Below, piece after piece: positions 34,840-47,567 of a stretch of 64,000 nucleotides of DNA. Position 1 is the first letter of the stretch, and every line of letters begins with the position of its first letter. The position numbers and the translations under genes were made by a program. The notes below the pieces were generated by a model, which searched no databases, was not told the origin of the DNA, and saw only the letters and a program-made list of their open reading frames with translations. The stretch comes from Pristionchus mayeri (lineage: Eukaryota > Nematoda > Chromadorea > Rhabditida > Neodiplogasteridae). The stretch covers positions 6,241,613 to 6,305,612 of the forward strand of contig BTRK01000006.1 in NCBI GenBank assembly GCA_036245805.1, in the 5' to 3' direction.

Positions 34840-37708
34840 ATCATTCTGGGTTCTCAAGTGTGTGGCGAGCGGTTGAGTGCGATTTCGTCTCTCCGTCTCC
34901 GGTTCCGCCCGCCCGGATTCCCTCTCCCAGACGCGTTGGCACGCGGGAGTTGTACGCCGCCACGATGGGTCGCCACTTCTACATCGGCACCATCAACGCC
35001 AGGACGCTCGGCCCAAGGGAGAAGCAGTCGGAGATGGAACTCGCCCTCGACAAGATCAAGTGGGACGTGGTTGCAGAGCAGGAAGCCAGGATTGTGGGTT
35101 GTGCCTCGTTCAATCTTACATCCTCAGGCACTGTAGTCTACCACTCGGGCGGGCCCACTGCTTCCCATGGCGTGGCATTTTTGCTTCGACCGCAACTCGC
35201 GCGCGGAGCTGTGTTCAATGGCCTCTCCCCTCGTTTGGCCACTCTGCTCCTTCCCGACCTACGGCTCTTCCTGGTCTGCGCTTACGCCCCTACGTCTTCC
35301 TACGATGACGACGCGTATGAAGACTTCCTAGACCAGGTTGAGACCGCCCTGCGGAGTGCCCCAAAAGGCCATATGCCAGTTCTGGTTGGTGACTTCAACT
35401 GTCGAGTGGCGAGGGAACCTGGCAATGAAAGATTTGTCGGTAACTTTGCCTCTCCCACACCGAACTCACGCGGACGCTGCTTCACTGAGCTCTGCGTGAG
35501 GAATCTGTACCTGGCGATCCCCAAACGGCTCTTCATTCCACCAAATTGACTACGTTGCAGCGCCCGCCACAGCGAGAGTAGTCAACTGTGGAGTCGTTGG
35601 TCGGTTTGAGTTTGACTCCGACCATCGCCTTGTTCGGATGTGCCTCTCCCTCCCTGGCAAGGCGAGGCAGAAAAGATGCAGGGAGCGGCTAGATTTCGAT
35701 CGAACCGCTTTTACTGTCAACGCAAACCTTCTCGCGTCACTGCCCCTTGCCCGCCCCAGTTCTGCCGCCGACGCCTATACTACGGTAAAGGCTTTCACGG
35801 AGACCGCGGCAACGAACTGCTGGAGGAAGCGCCAATCCCCTTCTTGGATCTCGAGTGGAACGCGGAAGCTCCTAGCGATGCGCCATGAATTGCAATCCAA
35901 CTCCCAACAAGCTGTCGCCTACTCAGCTGCCTGCAAAGCTGCCCGGACGAGTTTCGTCGATGACATCAGGAAGCGAAAGGAGGCGCAAGCACGGCAAGCA
36001 GCAACCATGGGAAGGAGCATCGTGAAGAGCATGCTGAGTCTGCAAACCTCAAAGAAGCGCCTTCTAGTTCCCCACCCTGTAACTGGTGCTCTCTCTCAAG
36101 CAGCTACCAAGACAGTGGTCCAGAGCTTCTTTGACGGTCTCTACACCCCTGCAGTTCCGTGTCCACTCCCAGTCCCTCCTCAGCCTCTGGATCCCCTTCC
36201 TCCCTTCCTACCCGATGAGGTCAGCAAAGCGATGTCCCAACTCAAGTGTGGTCACTCACCCGGTTCGGATGGCATTCTCCCTGATATGCTATACCACTCT
36301 CGAAACCACCTTGCTCCCGTTATCGCTGATCTACTCAACTATCTGGTAGATGGAGAGGCTGTTCCAAGCGACCTGACCGAAGCAATTGTCACTCTTCTGC
36401 ACAAGAAAGGAGACCCTACCAACATTGGGAACTTCCGTCCCATCTCCCTCCTCACCGTTTCCCTGAAGACAATGACCAAAGTCATTCTTCAGAGACTCGA
36501 AACTGTGCTTGAAGAAACAGAGTCCTCGACCCAAACCGGCTTCCGGCGCGGCTACAGTACTCTCGACAACCTGCATGCCATCAAGCAGGTCGCTGAAAGA
36601 ACCTCCGAGTACGGTATCCCAATCTACTTGGCGTTCGTCGACTTCAAGAAGGCGTTCGACTGTGTGGAGTGGAATGCCTGCTGGCAAGCCCTCTTCTCGT
36701 TCGGAGCCCATCCCTCCCTCGTCCACATGTTGCGCCGTCTCTACGAGTCCTCCTCTACACTCATTCGAGTTAATGAGGAGCTCGTTCCTGTGACTGTGCG
36801 TCGAGGAGTCCGCCAAGGGGATACCCTCTCCCCTCGTCTCTTCAACGCAGTGCTACGATCAGCCATGGACAACATTGACTGGGAGTCAGATGGAATTAGA
36901 ATCGACGGAAGGAACCTTTGCCACTTGGAGTATGCCGATGACGTGGCTCTCTTTGCCAAATCTCGACCCGAGCTGGAACGAATGCTGAAGAAGCTGATGG
37001 ACGCGTGCAGCCGAGTTGGTCTCGAAGTGAATGCAAGCAAGACCAACCTCCTCACCTCCTGCACCTCTACCCGCAATCCAATAATCATCGGCAATCTGCG
37101 ATTCGAATTCGTCGATAGCACCACCTATTTCGGAGGAAGAATAGCTCTTCCCTTGGATCATTCCGACGAAATAGAACACCGGATTCGATTAGGGTGGCTG
37201 GCCTGGAGTAAGCTCTCGCACCTCCTATCTTCTCGAATTCTGTCCATCAAGATCAGGAGGAGAGTCTTCGAGAGCTGCATCACTGCTACAGTTCTCTATG
37301 GGTGTGAAGTATGGGCTCTGAGATCTAGCGAGAAGGAGAGGCTGAGAGTCACCCAGAGGAAGATGGAAAGAAAGATGCTTGGAGTCACGCTGAGGGACAG
37401 ATGGAGGAATGACCGCGTGAGAGGGATTACCAAGCTGAGAGACTGGAATGAGGAAGGATTGAAACGAAAAGCGCGCTGGGCCCTCAAGATCAGAAGAATG
37501 GGAGTGGAACAGTGGAGCCGTGCGACAACTGTCTGGACTCCATTCAATAGGACTCGTCCCCCCGGAAAGCCTCGCGCGCGATGGAGAGACGACCTATCCC
37601 GAGCTATTGGCAGCCATTGGTGGAGTGCAACTTATGAAGACTACCGACCTATCATCTTCTGAGCGTTTCCGCCTGATAAGATAAATTGATTGATTGATTG
37701 ATTGATTG
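34840..37708 (+). mobile_element. RTE-type LINE retrotransposon with 12-bp target duplication
   Basis: The 2.87-kb element is flanked by AATAAATTAGTA at 34828-34839 and 37709-37720. The 3' end is a short tandem repeat (TTGATTGATTGATTGATTG) rather than poly-A, typical of RTE-clade LINEs. It encodes endonuclease and reverse transcriptase. The downstream copy of the duplicated site continues directly into Clc copy 3 intron sequence. Confidence 0.93.
34860..37662 (+). pseudogene. RTE polyprotein: AP-like endonuclease plus reverse transcriptase, one frameshift
   Basis: The first frame (34860-35549, likely start 34965, MGRHFYIGTINARTL) carries the endonuclease core with AEQEAR and VGDFNCR. Near 35510 the frame shifts: the conserved WRSPNGSSFHQIDYV and FDSDHRLVR endonuclease motifs continue in the frame of 35638-37662. 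That frame then shows reverse transcriptase motifs: SPGSDGILPDML, FRPISLL, QTGFRRGYSTLDNL, AFVDFKKAFDCVEW, RQGDTLSPRLFNAVL and the active site YADDVALF. A C-terminal connection region follows to the TGA. No gag-like ORF or second enzyme is visible, as expected for RTE. The loss or gain of one or two bases is the only visible lesion, so the insertion is probably recent. Codon use is GC-richer than the flanks. Confidence 0.93.
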
Positions 37709-39113
37709 AATAAATTAGTACCGAAAACTATTCCCTGAAACATAACTGAGTTCGAACGATTATGAAGCGTAATGTTAAACTGCTGAACTGTTCAGAAGTG
37801 TTTCAGTATTTCCGTTTGAGAAATAACTTATTGCAAGTTTGATACATCCTTGGTGTCGAGTAGTAACAATTCAGTGATCGCCGCCTATCTTCTCATCACT
37901 TGTGGTGATTCTCGCAGTGAAGGATGCTGCTCGAGGAATGTCGACTACCAGGCGAAAAGCGTCAATGTGAGGAATTTACGAGTATGACAGATGTTCAAAC
38001 TGCGATTGTTTTAAAACAAACAGTTATTTCATCGGACTGTTGAACAAACACAATGAGTAAATATCAAAGATCATTTGGTATTCATGAAGGGTTTTATCTC
38101 AATCGGTAACAGTCTATATTTCAGACCTGGAACTCGGCTGGAATCATTGTCCGAACTTGCGACAGGCCCCACTGCAAACCCTTCATCGGAAAGGATGACA
38201 TGTCGGAGTGATATTTGACCTCATCCTCCCCATTTGAATACTTTCTTAGACTGGTGCTGTTGACTCCTTCCCGATGTCCTGTACATACAATTCATCTTCA
38301 TTCACTCGCCAAAGATCATTCCTCCCCGATACTCTCCCGTCACGGGTTCCGCTTCATTTTTTTTGATTTATATTTCTTCCGGTTTCGATTGTATTTGTGA
38401 TAATTGATGTGTGAAATAAATTATTGCAATTCTTGTAACCCCATTGCCTGGCAAGATACATTCCTTCGGCCACGCCCGCTTCCGAACAGTCCTGCTCATG
38501 TCTCTCGTTATCATCGTTGCCGAAACACTTCACTCTCGCCCTTTTCGCCATTCTGACAGGTTCAAACTTTCGATAAATTAATATCCATATTTTCAAGATC
38601 TAATTGTTATTATTTGAATAATGAACGGTGCACACAGTCTCGATTGAGGAACACCCGCGGCTGTGGCATTACCCATTCATTGAAACATATTTGAATTACT
38701 CTTCTCAGTAATTTCAGATGTTTTAGCGATTGTTTTAGCAACATGTTTCAGTTGTTTCGTATTTGCATAAGTTATGTAGTTCGATTGATCAGGTTAACAT
38801 ATGCAAAACAACAAGCTAGCCTTATGCTTAGCGTAATCATGCGAGAGTGTGTATAAAAGATGCACTAAAGATTACTCGCAAGATTCGTTCGCGAAGAAGA
38901 GTCTGCGTCTTCTCTACCATCCGTCAGCTCTCTCCCGCCTCTCTCCACCTGGTTAAACACAGATGCTTTCACATCTCATGGTAGACGCTTAGCGCATCAG
39001 GCAAATACACAATCAGAAAAGCACGTCATCGAGTCATGCAGGGACGCTAGTGAATATAACAGAATATCTGAGAAAATCAACATATTTCTTCAGCGACTTG
39101 AAACTAGCCAAAA

Positions 39114-40060
39114 ATTCGAATTCCTACTGACCAGCCTCGTTGAGGGAAACCGACGAGCATCGCCAGAATTTCGATCCGCATCCGCGCGGTCGCGGGCGCG
39201 GATTTTGAAAAAAAATAACTACGGTAACATCGAAATTTTAAATCGACTCCTATGACTGCGGCGGTAGGGGCGCTGCATTCCTTGGCAAATTCTAAGATTT
39301 TTTTACTCTGGTGAGTTTTTCGATCAGATTCCATCTAACTCCGGAAATCGATAATTCCACTTTTATTTCGGAATTGAATGCAATTCCTGAGAAATTTTTC
39401 AAGAACTCCGACAAATATTATTTGTGTCATAGCTTCTGTTTGTGCCGATACATATTTCATTAGAAAAGCGCGAATTAAAATTGTCTATAAGGAAAATTAA
39501 TTATTTATGAATTATGGTGTAATTGTTGGGTTACTGTAAGCGAGTGCAAAAGTTGGACGACTTTTCCAATTGGTGTAGCATAGCCTGCAAATCGATTTTA
39601 ACCAATGTTACACCAATTGGGAAAAGTCGTCCAACTTGCGCACTTGCTTACAGTAACCCAAAAATTACACCATAATGCATTCATAATTCATTATTACTTC
39701 CTTATTGACAAATTTAATTCGCACCTTTCTACTGAAAGATGTATTCGGCCAAGCAGAAGCTATGACACAAATAATATTTATGTGAGTTCTTGAAAAATTT
39801 CTGGGGAATTACATTCATGTCCGAATAAAAAGTGAAATTATCGATTTCCGGATTTCGATGGAATGTGATCGAAAAACACCCCGGAGTAAAAAAGTCTTAG
39901 AATTTGTCTTGGGATCGATATGCAAATTTTTGAGGATTATTGTAGTTTTTTTTTATGATCCGCGCTGCCGCCCGCGCGGATGCGGATCGAAATTCTGGCG
40001 ATGCTCGTAGGTTTCCCTCGACGAGACAGACCTATTAGTGAAGGCAGTAGGAATTCGAAT
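39114..40060. mobile_element. Long foldback FB4 (947 bp)
   Basis: The ends ATTCGAATTCCTACTG and CAGTAGGAATTCGAAT are perfect inverted repeats. The arms of about 450 bp continue through TTTCGATCCGCATCCGCGC to an inner stem around GTTGGACGACTTTTCCAATT near 39550-39640. Identity is about 90-95 %. No matching flanking duplication was found. Confidence 0.9.
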
Positions 40061-40362
40061 GGGCCAGTGCCAAGTCTATTTCGATTCTGTCAGATAGTGT
40101 GTTATATGCCATTTCAAGAAGTACAGATGAGTATGCGTAGATTTTGTTCAATTGTTGCCTTCTACAAGTTACATCATGCCAACATCTATTTTCAATACAT
40201 CAATAATAAGATATTTTTCAGTAATTATTCTCACATTGCCGAAGTGACTCCAACTTGGTAATTTTCACTTAAACATGACACTCTGAAGAAAAAATCGGAA
40301 AATGACAATTTTCCGATGTTGGCCGATACCGACACGATTGGTAGGTGAGTTTTGTATTTGCC

Positions 40363-41609
40363 ACACGTATCACGAGTCAGTTGAGATGTGCGGGAACATT
40401 TTCAAAAAAAGTTGTTCCAAATGTCGTTCATATTGTTGTGGTATGATACTCTAGAAGTAAGATTTCGAATAACATGGGTCATTGGTCCCAGGGCCGGTTT
40501 TTAGAAATTTTCCGGTTTTGCACCCGGCTCTCGTGCATATCAGCTCCCAGATGAGGTACAGATATGGCGTTTACCTCAAAATGTGCGAAAAATTATTTCC
40601 AGCAACTTTCATGTTGACCACGAGACGATTGGAAAACTCTTAAAGGAAGACTGAAGGCAAAGTTTAACTTTGGACCCTTTCATTTCCATGCCCTAGCTCT
40701 TCTTAACGACTAAAGGCTCCAAAAAAGTTTGATTAATATATTTACTCTCAGCAGAGTTATAATTAGTTGGCTGAGTGCCATGGACGCTTGTGGGACAGGG
40801 AAGTGCGCGAATTCAAATATCATGGGGATTTGTCAAAAACTGGTGGGAATCGAACTCCCTTACAATTTTTCTATCGATGTGGCTACTTTGCCAAGAGCCC
40901 TCCTTTAAAAATTGTCTGGGTAAAAACACATTTTTCCAACAAATTAAAAATATGTTCTCAGGCAAGCGGTGGAGCGCAGCAGAATTGTAATGCAGATTAT
41001 GAAACAACAAGTCCGTGTGTATGATATAAAAATATAAAACGCGAATTCGAAATGACTCCAACTTGGTAATTTTCACTTAAACATGACACTCTGAAGAAAA
41101 AATCGGAAAATGTCAATTTTCAGAACGTTGATTTCTGTTCTTAAACTATTCACAAATTGTTGTTAGAGTTAAGTAAAGTAGTTAAATCTCATTATTGAGG
41201 ATTCTAATTCGGGAATGAACGTTGTAATTCATGTGAATACCTAGGTACCTCGAAATTAGGCAACATTGATATTTCTGCGAAGTAACACCCTGAATAATGA
41301 GATTTAACTAATTTACTTAACTCTAACAAGAATTTTTGAACAGTTAAAGAGGAAAAATCAACGTTCTGAAATATGTCATTTTTCGACTTTTTCTTCAGAG
41401 TGTCATGTTTGAGTGAAAATTGCCACGTTGGAGTCACTTCGAATTACTAAATTACTAAATGCCGGCTCTGGGACCAATGACCTATGTTATTCGAAATCTT
41501 ACTTCTAGGGTATTTTACCACAACAATATGAACGATATTCGGTACAACTTTTTTGAAAATGTTCCCGATGTGGTCATTTTTCATACACCGACTCGTGATG
41601 CGCGTGTTA
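40363..41609. mobile_element. Long foldback FB5, right arm interrupted by a smaller foldback
   Basis: The left arm from ACACGTATCACGAGTCAG and the right arm ending CGACTCGTGATGCGCGTGT pair through TTCATATTGTTGTGGTA and GTCATTGGTCCCAGGGCCGG. The right arm stops at the insertion at 41048-41441. The core is related to FB3 and FB7. Confidence 0.82.
41048..41441. mobile_element. 394-bp foldback nested in FB5
   Basis: The ends CGAAATGACTCCAACTTGG and CCACGTTGGAGTCACTTCG are inverted repeats, with arms of about 180 bp around a small loop. A solitary left arm of the same family lies at about 40242-40320 and a weak relative near 43545-43620. Confidence 0.87.
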
Positions 41610-41770
41610 CATTATTTTTTTGTTAATTTAAATATGTGTGAAAATATTATTTTAATATACTGTATTGTCTCATCTGTTCATTTCGTTCCCATAGGACGAG
41701 GAGGGAAAGTCGCTGGAGCTCTCACCATGCCGATCGAAGTTTGAAAAAAATACACGACAATTCCTGTTTA

Positions 41771-43069
41771 TTATGAGAGACTATATGAGAGATTGAACAT
41801 ATGCTTGGCACTAGGCCAAAAATCGAAATCCTCCTAAATGTGCATACATGTAGTACTCGATGAGTACAGCTCAGGCGTGGCTTATTTAGTGTTCTAGATA
41901 ACGCTTAGAACAATGCGATACACTTTATTCCGAAAACGTCAATTTTCGAACTTCTCAATTTCGCAATCAATCAAAACGGTTCATACCTCTACAAATGCAG
42001 AATATTTAAGTTATCACTCATGCCAAGTGCCATAACGATTTGATGAAAAGTCTAGAGAAAAAAAAAAAAAATGAGCAAAAAATTTTTTATAAAAAATTTC
42101 CTAATTTGGATTTTAGAGGGTAGACACTTTTGAAAATTTAAATTTGTAGCGTATGGTACTAAGATGCTATGAAATTAAAATGAGGAAAATTAAAAAATAA
42201 TGTTCGGAGAAATCGCCAAACAAAGATCGGCAACTTGAAATAAAATCAGTTCATGATAGGAAATGGCCTACCGTAACCCAAAACGGAAATGGAAGACAGA
42301 TGTTTTACGGTTACCCTACACGGAGTACTCGATGAGGGAAATACACCAGAGTCAATACAATTTCGATACGCATCCTCGCGCGCCAGAGCGCTTATGTTAA
42401 AGAGCTACCGTAATCTCTCGATTTGTTTTATCAACGGCGCTCTCGCGTGCGCGGATGCGCATCGAAATTTCTTTCATGCTGGTGTATTTCTCTCATCGAG
42501 TACTCCGTGTAGGGTAACCGTAGAACACCTGCCTTCCATTTCCGTTTTGGGTTACGGTAGGCCAGGGCCTCTCATGAACTGATTTTATTTCAAGTTGCCG
42601 ACCGTTGTTTGGCGATTTCTTCGAACATTATTTTTTTTTATTTTCCTTATTTTAATTTCATAGCATCTTAGTATCATACGCTACAAATTTAAATTTTCAA
42701 AAGTGTCTACCCTCTAAAATCCAAATTAGGAAATTTTTTATAAAAATTTTTTTGCTCAATTTTCGTTTTTTTCTCAAGCCTTTTCATCAACTCCCTATGG
42801 CACTTGGCATGAGTGATAACTGGAATATTCTGCATTTGTAGAGGTATGAACCGTTTTGATTGATTGCGAAATTGTGAAGTTCGAAAATTGACGTTTTCGG
42901 ACTAAAGTGTATCGCATTTCTCTAAGCGTGATCTAGAACACTAAATAAGCCACGCCTGAGCTATACTCACCGAGTACTACATGTATGCCAATTTTGGAGG
43001 AATTCGATTTTTCGCTAGTGCCAAGCGTCTGCACAAAAAAGTTCACTCACTCAGATAGTCTCTCTTATG
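41771..43069. mobile_element. Long foldback FB6 (1.3 kb)
   Basis: The arms of about 620 bp mirror GCTTGGCACTAGGCCAAAAA, CAATCAATCAAAACGGTTCA, CTACCGTAACCCAAAACGGA and CACGGAGTACTCGATGAG. The loop near 42400-42440 is flanked by GCGC-rich stems. Identity is roughly 92-95 % with several indels in A/T runs. Confidence 0.9.
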
Positions 43070-43101
43070 TGTTTCACATGAGAGATAACAATGCACATAA
43101 T

Positions 43102-43997
43102 TTAACACGAGTATCATGAGTCAGTGGAGGTGGCCGGGAACATTTTCAAAAAAGTTGTTCCCAATTTGGTTCATATAATGGTAAAATAATGTTCCAGAGA
43201 TAACATTTCGAAAAATATAGGTCATTGGTCCCAGAGCCGGCTTTCAAGAAATTTCCGGTTTTGCACCTAGCTATATTGTATTTCAGCTCACAGATGAGCT
43301 AGAGAAGTAGGATTGGGCTCAAAATGTGCGAAAAATTATTTCCAGAAACTTTACTGTTCAGCTCAAGGCGATTGGACAACGTTGAAAAACTATGCGATTA
43401 AAAAACCATTTTTCGTCTAAAATTAAAAATATTTTCTCTATCAAGCGGTAGAGCGATACAGATTTTTACTGCATAATATGAAAGAAAGAGTCCATGCACA
43501 TGAAATAAAAATATAACATGCTAAATTGAAGATACGTGAAATTAGCATTTTTCACTCAAACATGGCATACTGAAGAAAAAGTTGAAAAATTGATATTTTT
43601 CATTTTTGTTCTTTCTTCATCAAATTTTCCCAAAGTAGGGGGGGATTTTCCCAAAGTGGGACAATGCACAGGTGGAAAATACGGAAAATGATTTCACAAG
43701 ATTGTTTTTCAACGTTGTCCAATCGACTTGAGCTGAACAGTAAAGTTTCTGGAAATAATTTTCCGCACATTTTGAGCCCACTTCTCTATCTCAACTGGGA
43801 GCTGAAATACAATATAGCTAGGTGCAAAACCGGAAATTTCCTGAAAGCCGGCTCTGGGACCAATGACCTATATTTTTCAAAATGTTATCTCTGGAACATT
43901 ATTTTACCATTATATGAACCAAATTGGGAACAACTTTTTTTGAAAATGTTCCCGAGGTGCCTGTTTTTCATCCACTGACTCGTGATACACGTGTTAA
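43102..43997. mobile_element. Long foldback FB7 (896 bp)
   Basis: The arms of about 320 bp mirror TTAACACGAGTATCATGAG, AGGTCATTGGTCCCAGAGC and CTTTACTGTTCAGCTCAAGG. Between them lies about 310 bp of partly similar spacer. Its right end overlaps the left end of FB8 (TTAAAACGCG). Confidence 0.88.
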
Positions 43998-45862
43998 AAC
44001 GCGTTCTCCGTAAGAACGCAGTGAAAGGGTGAGATAGTGGCATAACTCCGCCAAAATGATCTGCCAAAGCTCAAACTTTCAGAATATAACCATTACGGAC
44101 CAGTAATCGTTCATTCGAGAGTTGAAGCCAAAATATCGATTTTGACCAACAAAAATCGATAATTCCAAATTTTCGATTTCGATCTCGAGTTATATACCAT
44201 TCGAAAGAGCGTGAAAAGGTATGATAGAATCTACCTTTTGTCGAAAAACAATTATCAGAAAGCGATAAATCGGTCAAAATATGCTTTTTTTCGCTCATTT
44301 CCACATACATCGCCGAAACTACCCCTCTTAAAGTCACCACCGCCCTCCAGTTCCGAAATATTTTATGCCAAATGTGAATTTGAATAACTTTAGAAATCAC
44401 CATATTCTCAGTGCCCAAGAACTGAAAATATCGCTCGAAATGACGACTTCGATAGATTTTTGTAGGTTCCGTTCAATTATTCTTCACTGTTTACTAGTGC
44501 TGCACTTCCAAATCGACTTCACGATTCATTTTCGGCTTTGTGGAACGTATATCAGTAATTTCCATTGCGTTATAGCCGAATTTTCATGTTTCAAAAATCA
44601 TTCTTGTCACCACTGAAATCACAAATTCCCCTGCTGCTAACTTATCATTTCGAACTCAATATACGTGTTGGTTACATAAATTGTATAATATGGTTTGCCA
44701 TGAATGAGAATTGGTGCCACAGACCTCCAACAATGTTTCGATGCTCCGATTTTTGACGCTCAAATATGGAAAATCGATTGCGGCGGAATTGCAAACAAGC
44801 TGCTTTTGAGTTAGACTGTGTGAATTCAAATGAGTTATATGTTTGAAAAATGTTTTCGAATGCAGAATAATCCGAAATTAACCAAAAAAATCAGATTTCG
44901 AGATTTTTCAAAAATGGAAATTTTCTGACATCGAAAATTTTACAAAATTAGAAAAGTGAATATTGGTGTCTGTATCGTTGAATTATGATTCATTATCATA
45001 GGAAAAAAAATTCACAACATATAACTCATTCGAATTCACACCGCCTAATTCAAAAGCGCCTTGTTTGCATTTCCCCCGCAATCGATTTACCATATTTGAG
45101 CGTCAAAAATCGGAGCATCGAAACATTGTTGGATGTCTGTGGCACCAATTATCATGCATGGTTGAGAATACTATACAATTTATGTAACCAACACGTATAG
45201 TGAGTTCGAAATGATAAGTTAGCAGCAGGGGAATTTGTGATTTCAGTGGTGACAAGAATGATTTTTGAAACATGAAAATTCGGTTGTAACGCAATGGAAA
45301 TTACTGATATACGTTCCACAAAGCCGAATATGAATCGTGAAGTCGATTTGGAAGTGCAGCACTAGTAAACAGTGAAGAATAATTGAACGGAACCTACAAA
45401 AATCTATCGAAGTCGTCATTTCGAGCGATATTTTCAGTTCTTGGACACTGAAAATATGGCGATTTCATAAGTTATTCAAATTCTACGATACATTTGGGAT
45501 AAAATATATCGGAACTGGAGAGCGGTGGTGACATTAAGAGGGGTAGTTTCGGCGATGTATGTGCCAATGAGCGAAAATTTGCATATTTTGACCGATTTCT
45601 CTCTTTCGGATAGATTATTTTTTTACGAAAAGGTAGATTAAGACACAACTTTTTGCGCTCTTTCGAATGATGTATATACGAGGTCGAATTCGAAAATTTG
45701 AAATTATCGATTTTTGTAGGTCAAAATCGATATTTCGGCTTCAACTCCAGTTTGAAAGATTATTGGTGCCTAGTAGTCATATTCTGAAAGTTTGAGCCCC
45801 GGGCGATCACTTTCCCGGAGCTGTGCCACCCCACCTGCACTCTTACAGAAAACGCGTTTTAA
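43994..45862. mobile_element. Long foldback FB8 (1.87 kb)
   Basis: The ends TTAAAACGCGTT and AACGCGTTTTAA are perfect inverted repeats. The arms of about 850 bp run through TTGAAGCCAAAATATCGATT and TGAAGAATAATTGAACGG to a loop near 44930-44980. Identity is about 90-95 %. Open frames inside exist once per arm in mirror image and show no recognised family. Confidence 0.9.
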
Positions 45863-46233
45863 TTAATGTGATGGAGTGATTGCTCTTGTATTCAGTAATA
45901 ATAACATATCACTTCGACGATTCAATTATGCTGGATAATAGTTCAAAAGCAATAACAATAATATCATTAATAACATCAAAACAATATTGTCCAGTTCGAT
46001 CATAACAATATTGTCCAGTTCGACGACTCGGTGATGAAGGAGATTGGCGACTCGATGGACAGTGACGACAAGAACAGCAAGGAGATCCAGCTGCACACCT
46101 TCCTCTGTGAGCGAACATTGTATATGGAAAATTTGCAATTAGTCGATGCGGCCTTTTATACTTTAATTGGGGAAAATAGCCACAGGAAATGACCAATTTG
46201 AACAGAAACAAATATAAATATATGCGGGAATTA

Positions 46234-47094
46234 TCAGGGTGTCCGGAAAATTTTAAGAATTTTTTTGCTGTTTAATGTTTTTCACGAATGGGGAGCGATA
46301 AGTATAGCTTCGTGGTAGTAATGCATGAAGGTAGTTGAGAAATAATTTGTGTCATGTTGATTGATCAACCCTATTAACATATGATGATGCAATATGCCGA
46401 AAAGTCGATTTTATACCCTCATTTTGAAAATTGTATATGTCAATGGGACAACAGAGTTCAAATTTCAACCGTATTCCACATAAGCATAAGTAAGTGTACT
46501 ACGTTTGGAAGTGTTGAAATCATGTATATCTAATGAGCAATCACACATTAATGAACACAATTTGATTTCGGTAGTGCGCATTTCCCTTAGAATATGTATT
46601 TTACCCTCGTGCACGAGCACGATAGGGACTCCGATGACCACCCCTTGCTGTTGAGTAGAGAACATATTGGGATTGGTCGCAACGGCATTTGAAATTATCT
46701 CTCTGTATAGAGGACGAAGAAGTCAGAGATAATGTCCAAAAATGAGTGAATTTCTGTTTCGGGGTTGCCTCAGAATTGTCATCGGCGTTTGCCAATTGAA
46801 ATCTCCCATCGTAATTATTGTGCATAATCCCCTTTTAGTCCACAGCGATGGCCAGAATTATCCGCCGAAAACTGTGTGTATGACAGAGCATTTACTGAAA
46901 TTCTTAAATCCGTATTTTCGCCTGATCTCATCACTAAAATCAATTGTGCAACCGGAATGCTGATTCAATTCCTGACCATTTAGCATTAATCGATTCCTCA
47001 ATATAGTGTGTACAAAGAGAGTTGTGAAATCCAGCATATCGAAAATGCACTAAGTTTTTACATGACCATTCTTAAAAATTTCCGGACACCCTAA
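46234..47094. mobile_element. mariner-like non-autonomous element (861 bp)
   Basis: Terminal repeats (T)CAGGGTGTCCGGAAAATTT on the left and AAATTTCCGGACACCCTAA on the right are flanked by TA on both sides. The ends resemble, but are not the same as, those of the mariner at 183. No transposase motif could be recognised inside. It sits in an intron of Clc copy 4. Confidence 0.85.
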
Positions 47095-47567
47095 TATTAA
47101 AACGAGACTACAAACTTATTGTATTCTCAAACTTTCATCCCAATACAAAGCTGCCTTTGGCCCCTTCACATTCTTCTTCGGACTGATCGCATTGTCATAG
47201 GTAATTAATATAACATTTCTAACTAATACGAAGCAGGATTAACAATAGCCATGTTTTACACGGTAGTGAGAAGAGCATAATAAGTTATTTTTAAAGCCCA
47301 TGGACTCTCTCAGTTAAGAATAAAAAAAGCTCAGACCTTATTGATTCAAGTTTCTTGATGATAGATGTACACATATCGTTGTTGACGACATTGCTTTAAT
47401 TAATTACAACAGCGAAAAATACGCTAAGACATTTTTCAGCAATTATCAACAATTGATATGTATTTACATTCAAATAATAACAATATTTTTAATCAACGGA
47501 CACCTAGCAACAATGATGTTTGATCCAACAATTTAATGATGATAAACAAGAAAATATCACAGATCTC

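Larger units (their letters stand above)
28378..38211 (+). pseudogene. Clc-like copy 3, broken and swollen by insertions
   Basis: Parts relative to copy 1: fused exons 1-2 (28378 to about 28469; ATG replaced by ACG and a 2-base deletion), exon 5 (31687 to about 31779; GGAGATCC replaced by a longer AT-rich stretch, shifting frame), exon 6 (32018-32086, intact), exon 7 (32196-32259; donor gt changed to at), exon 10 (37875-37966) and exon 11 (38125-38211), both intact. Exons 3, 4, 8 and 9 were not found. Insertions inside are a mariner within a long foldback (28693-30789), two more foldbacks and an RTE element. The poly-A signal is at 38415-38420. It is clearly a pseudogene. Confidence 0.88.

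Noticed and set aside
40840..40925. tRNA-like T-arm (complement of GGGAATCGAACTCCC) on the minus strand
   Set aside because: No acceptor stem, D arm or anticodon arm could be formed at the right distances; the block belongs to a repeat spacer within FB5.
44071..45294. Several 60-115 residue open frames in FB8
   Set aside because: The same frames appear in mirror image in the two arms, have biased composition and match no family; they follow from the AT-rich inverted repeat.
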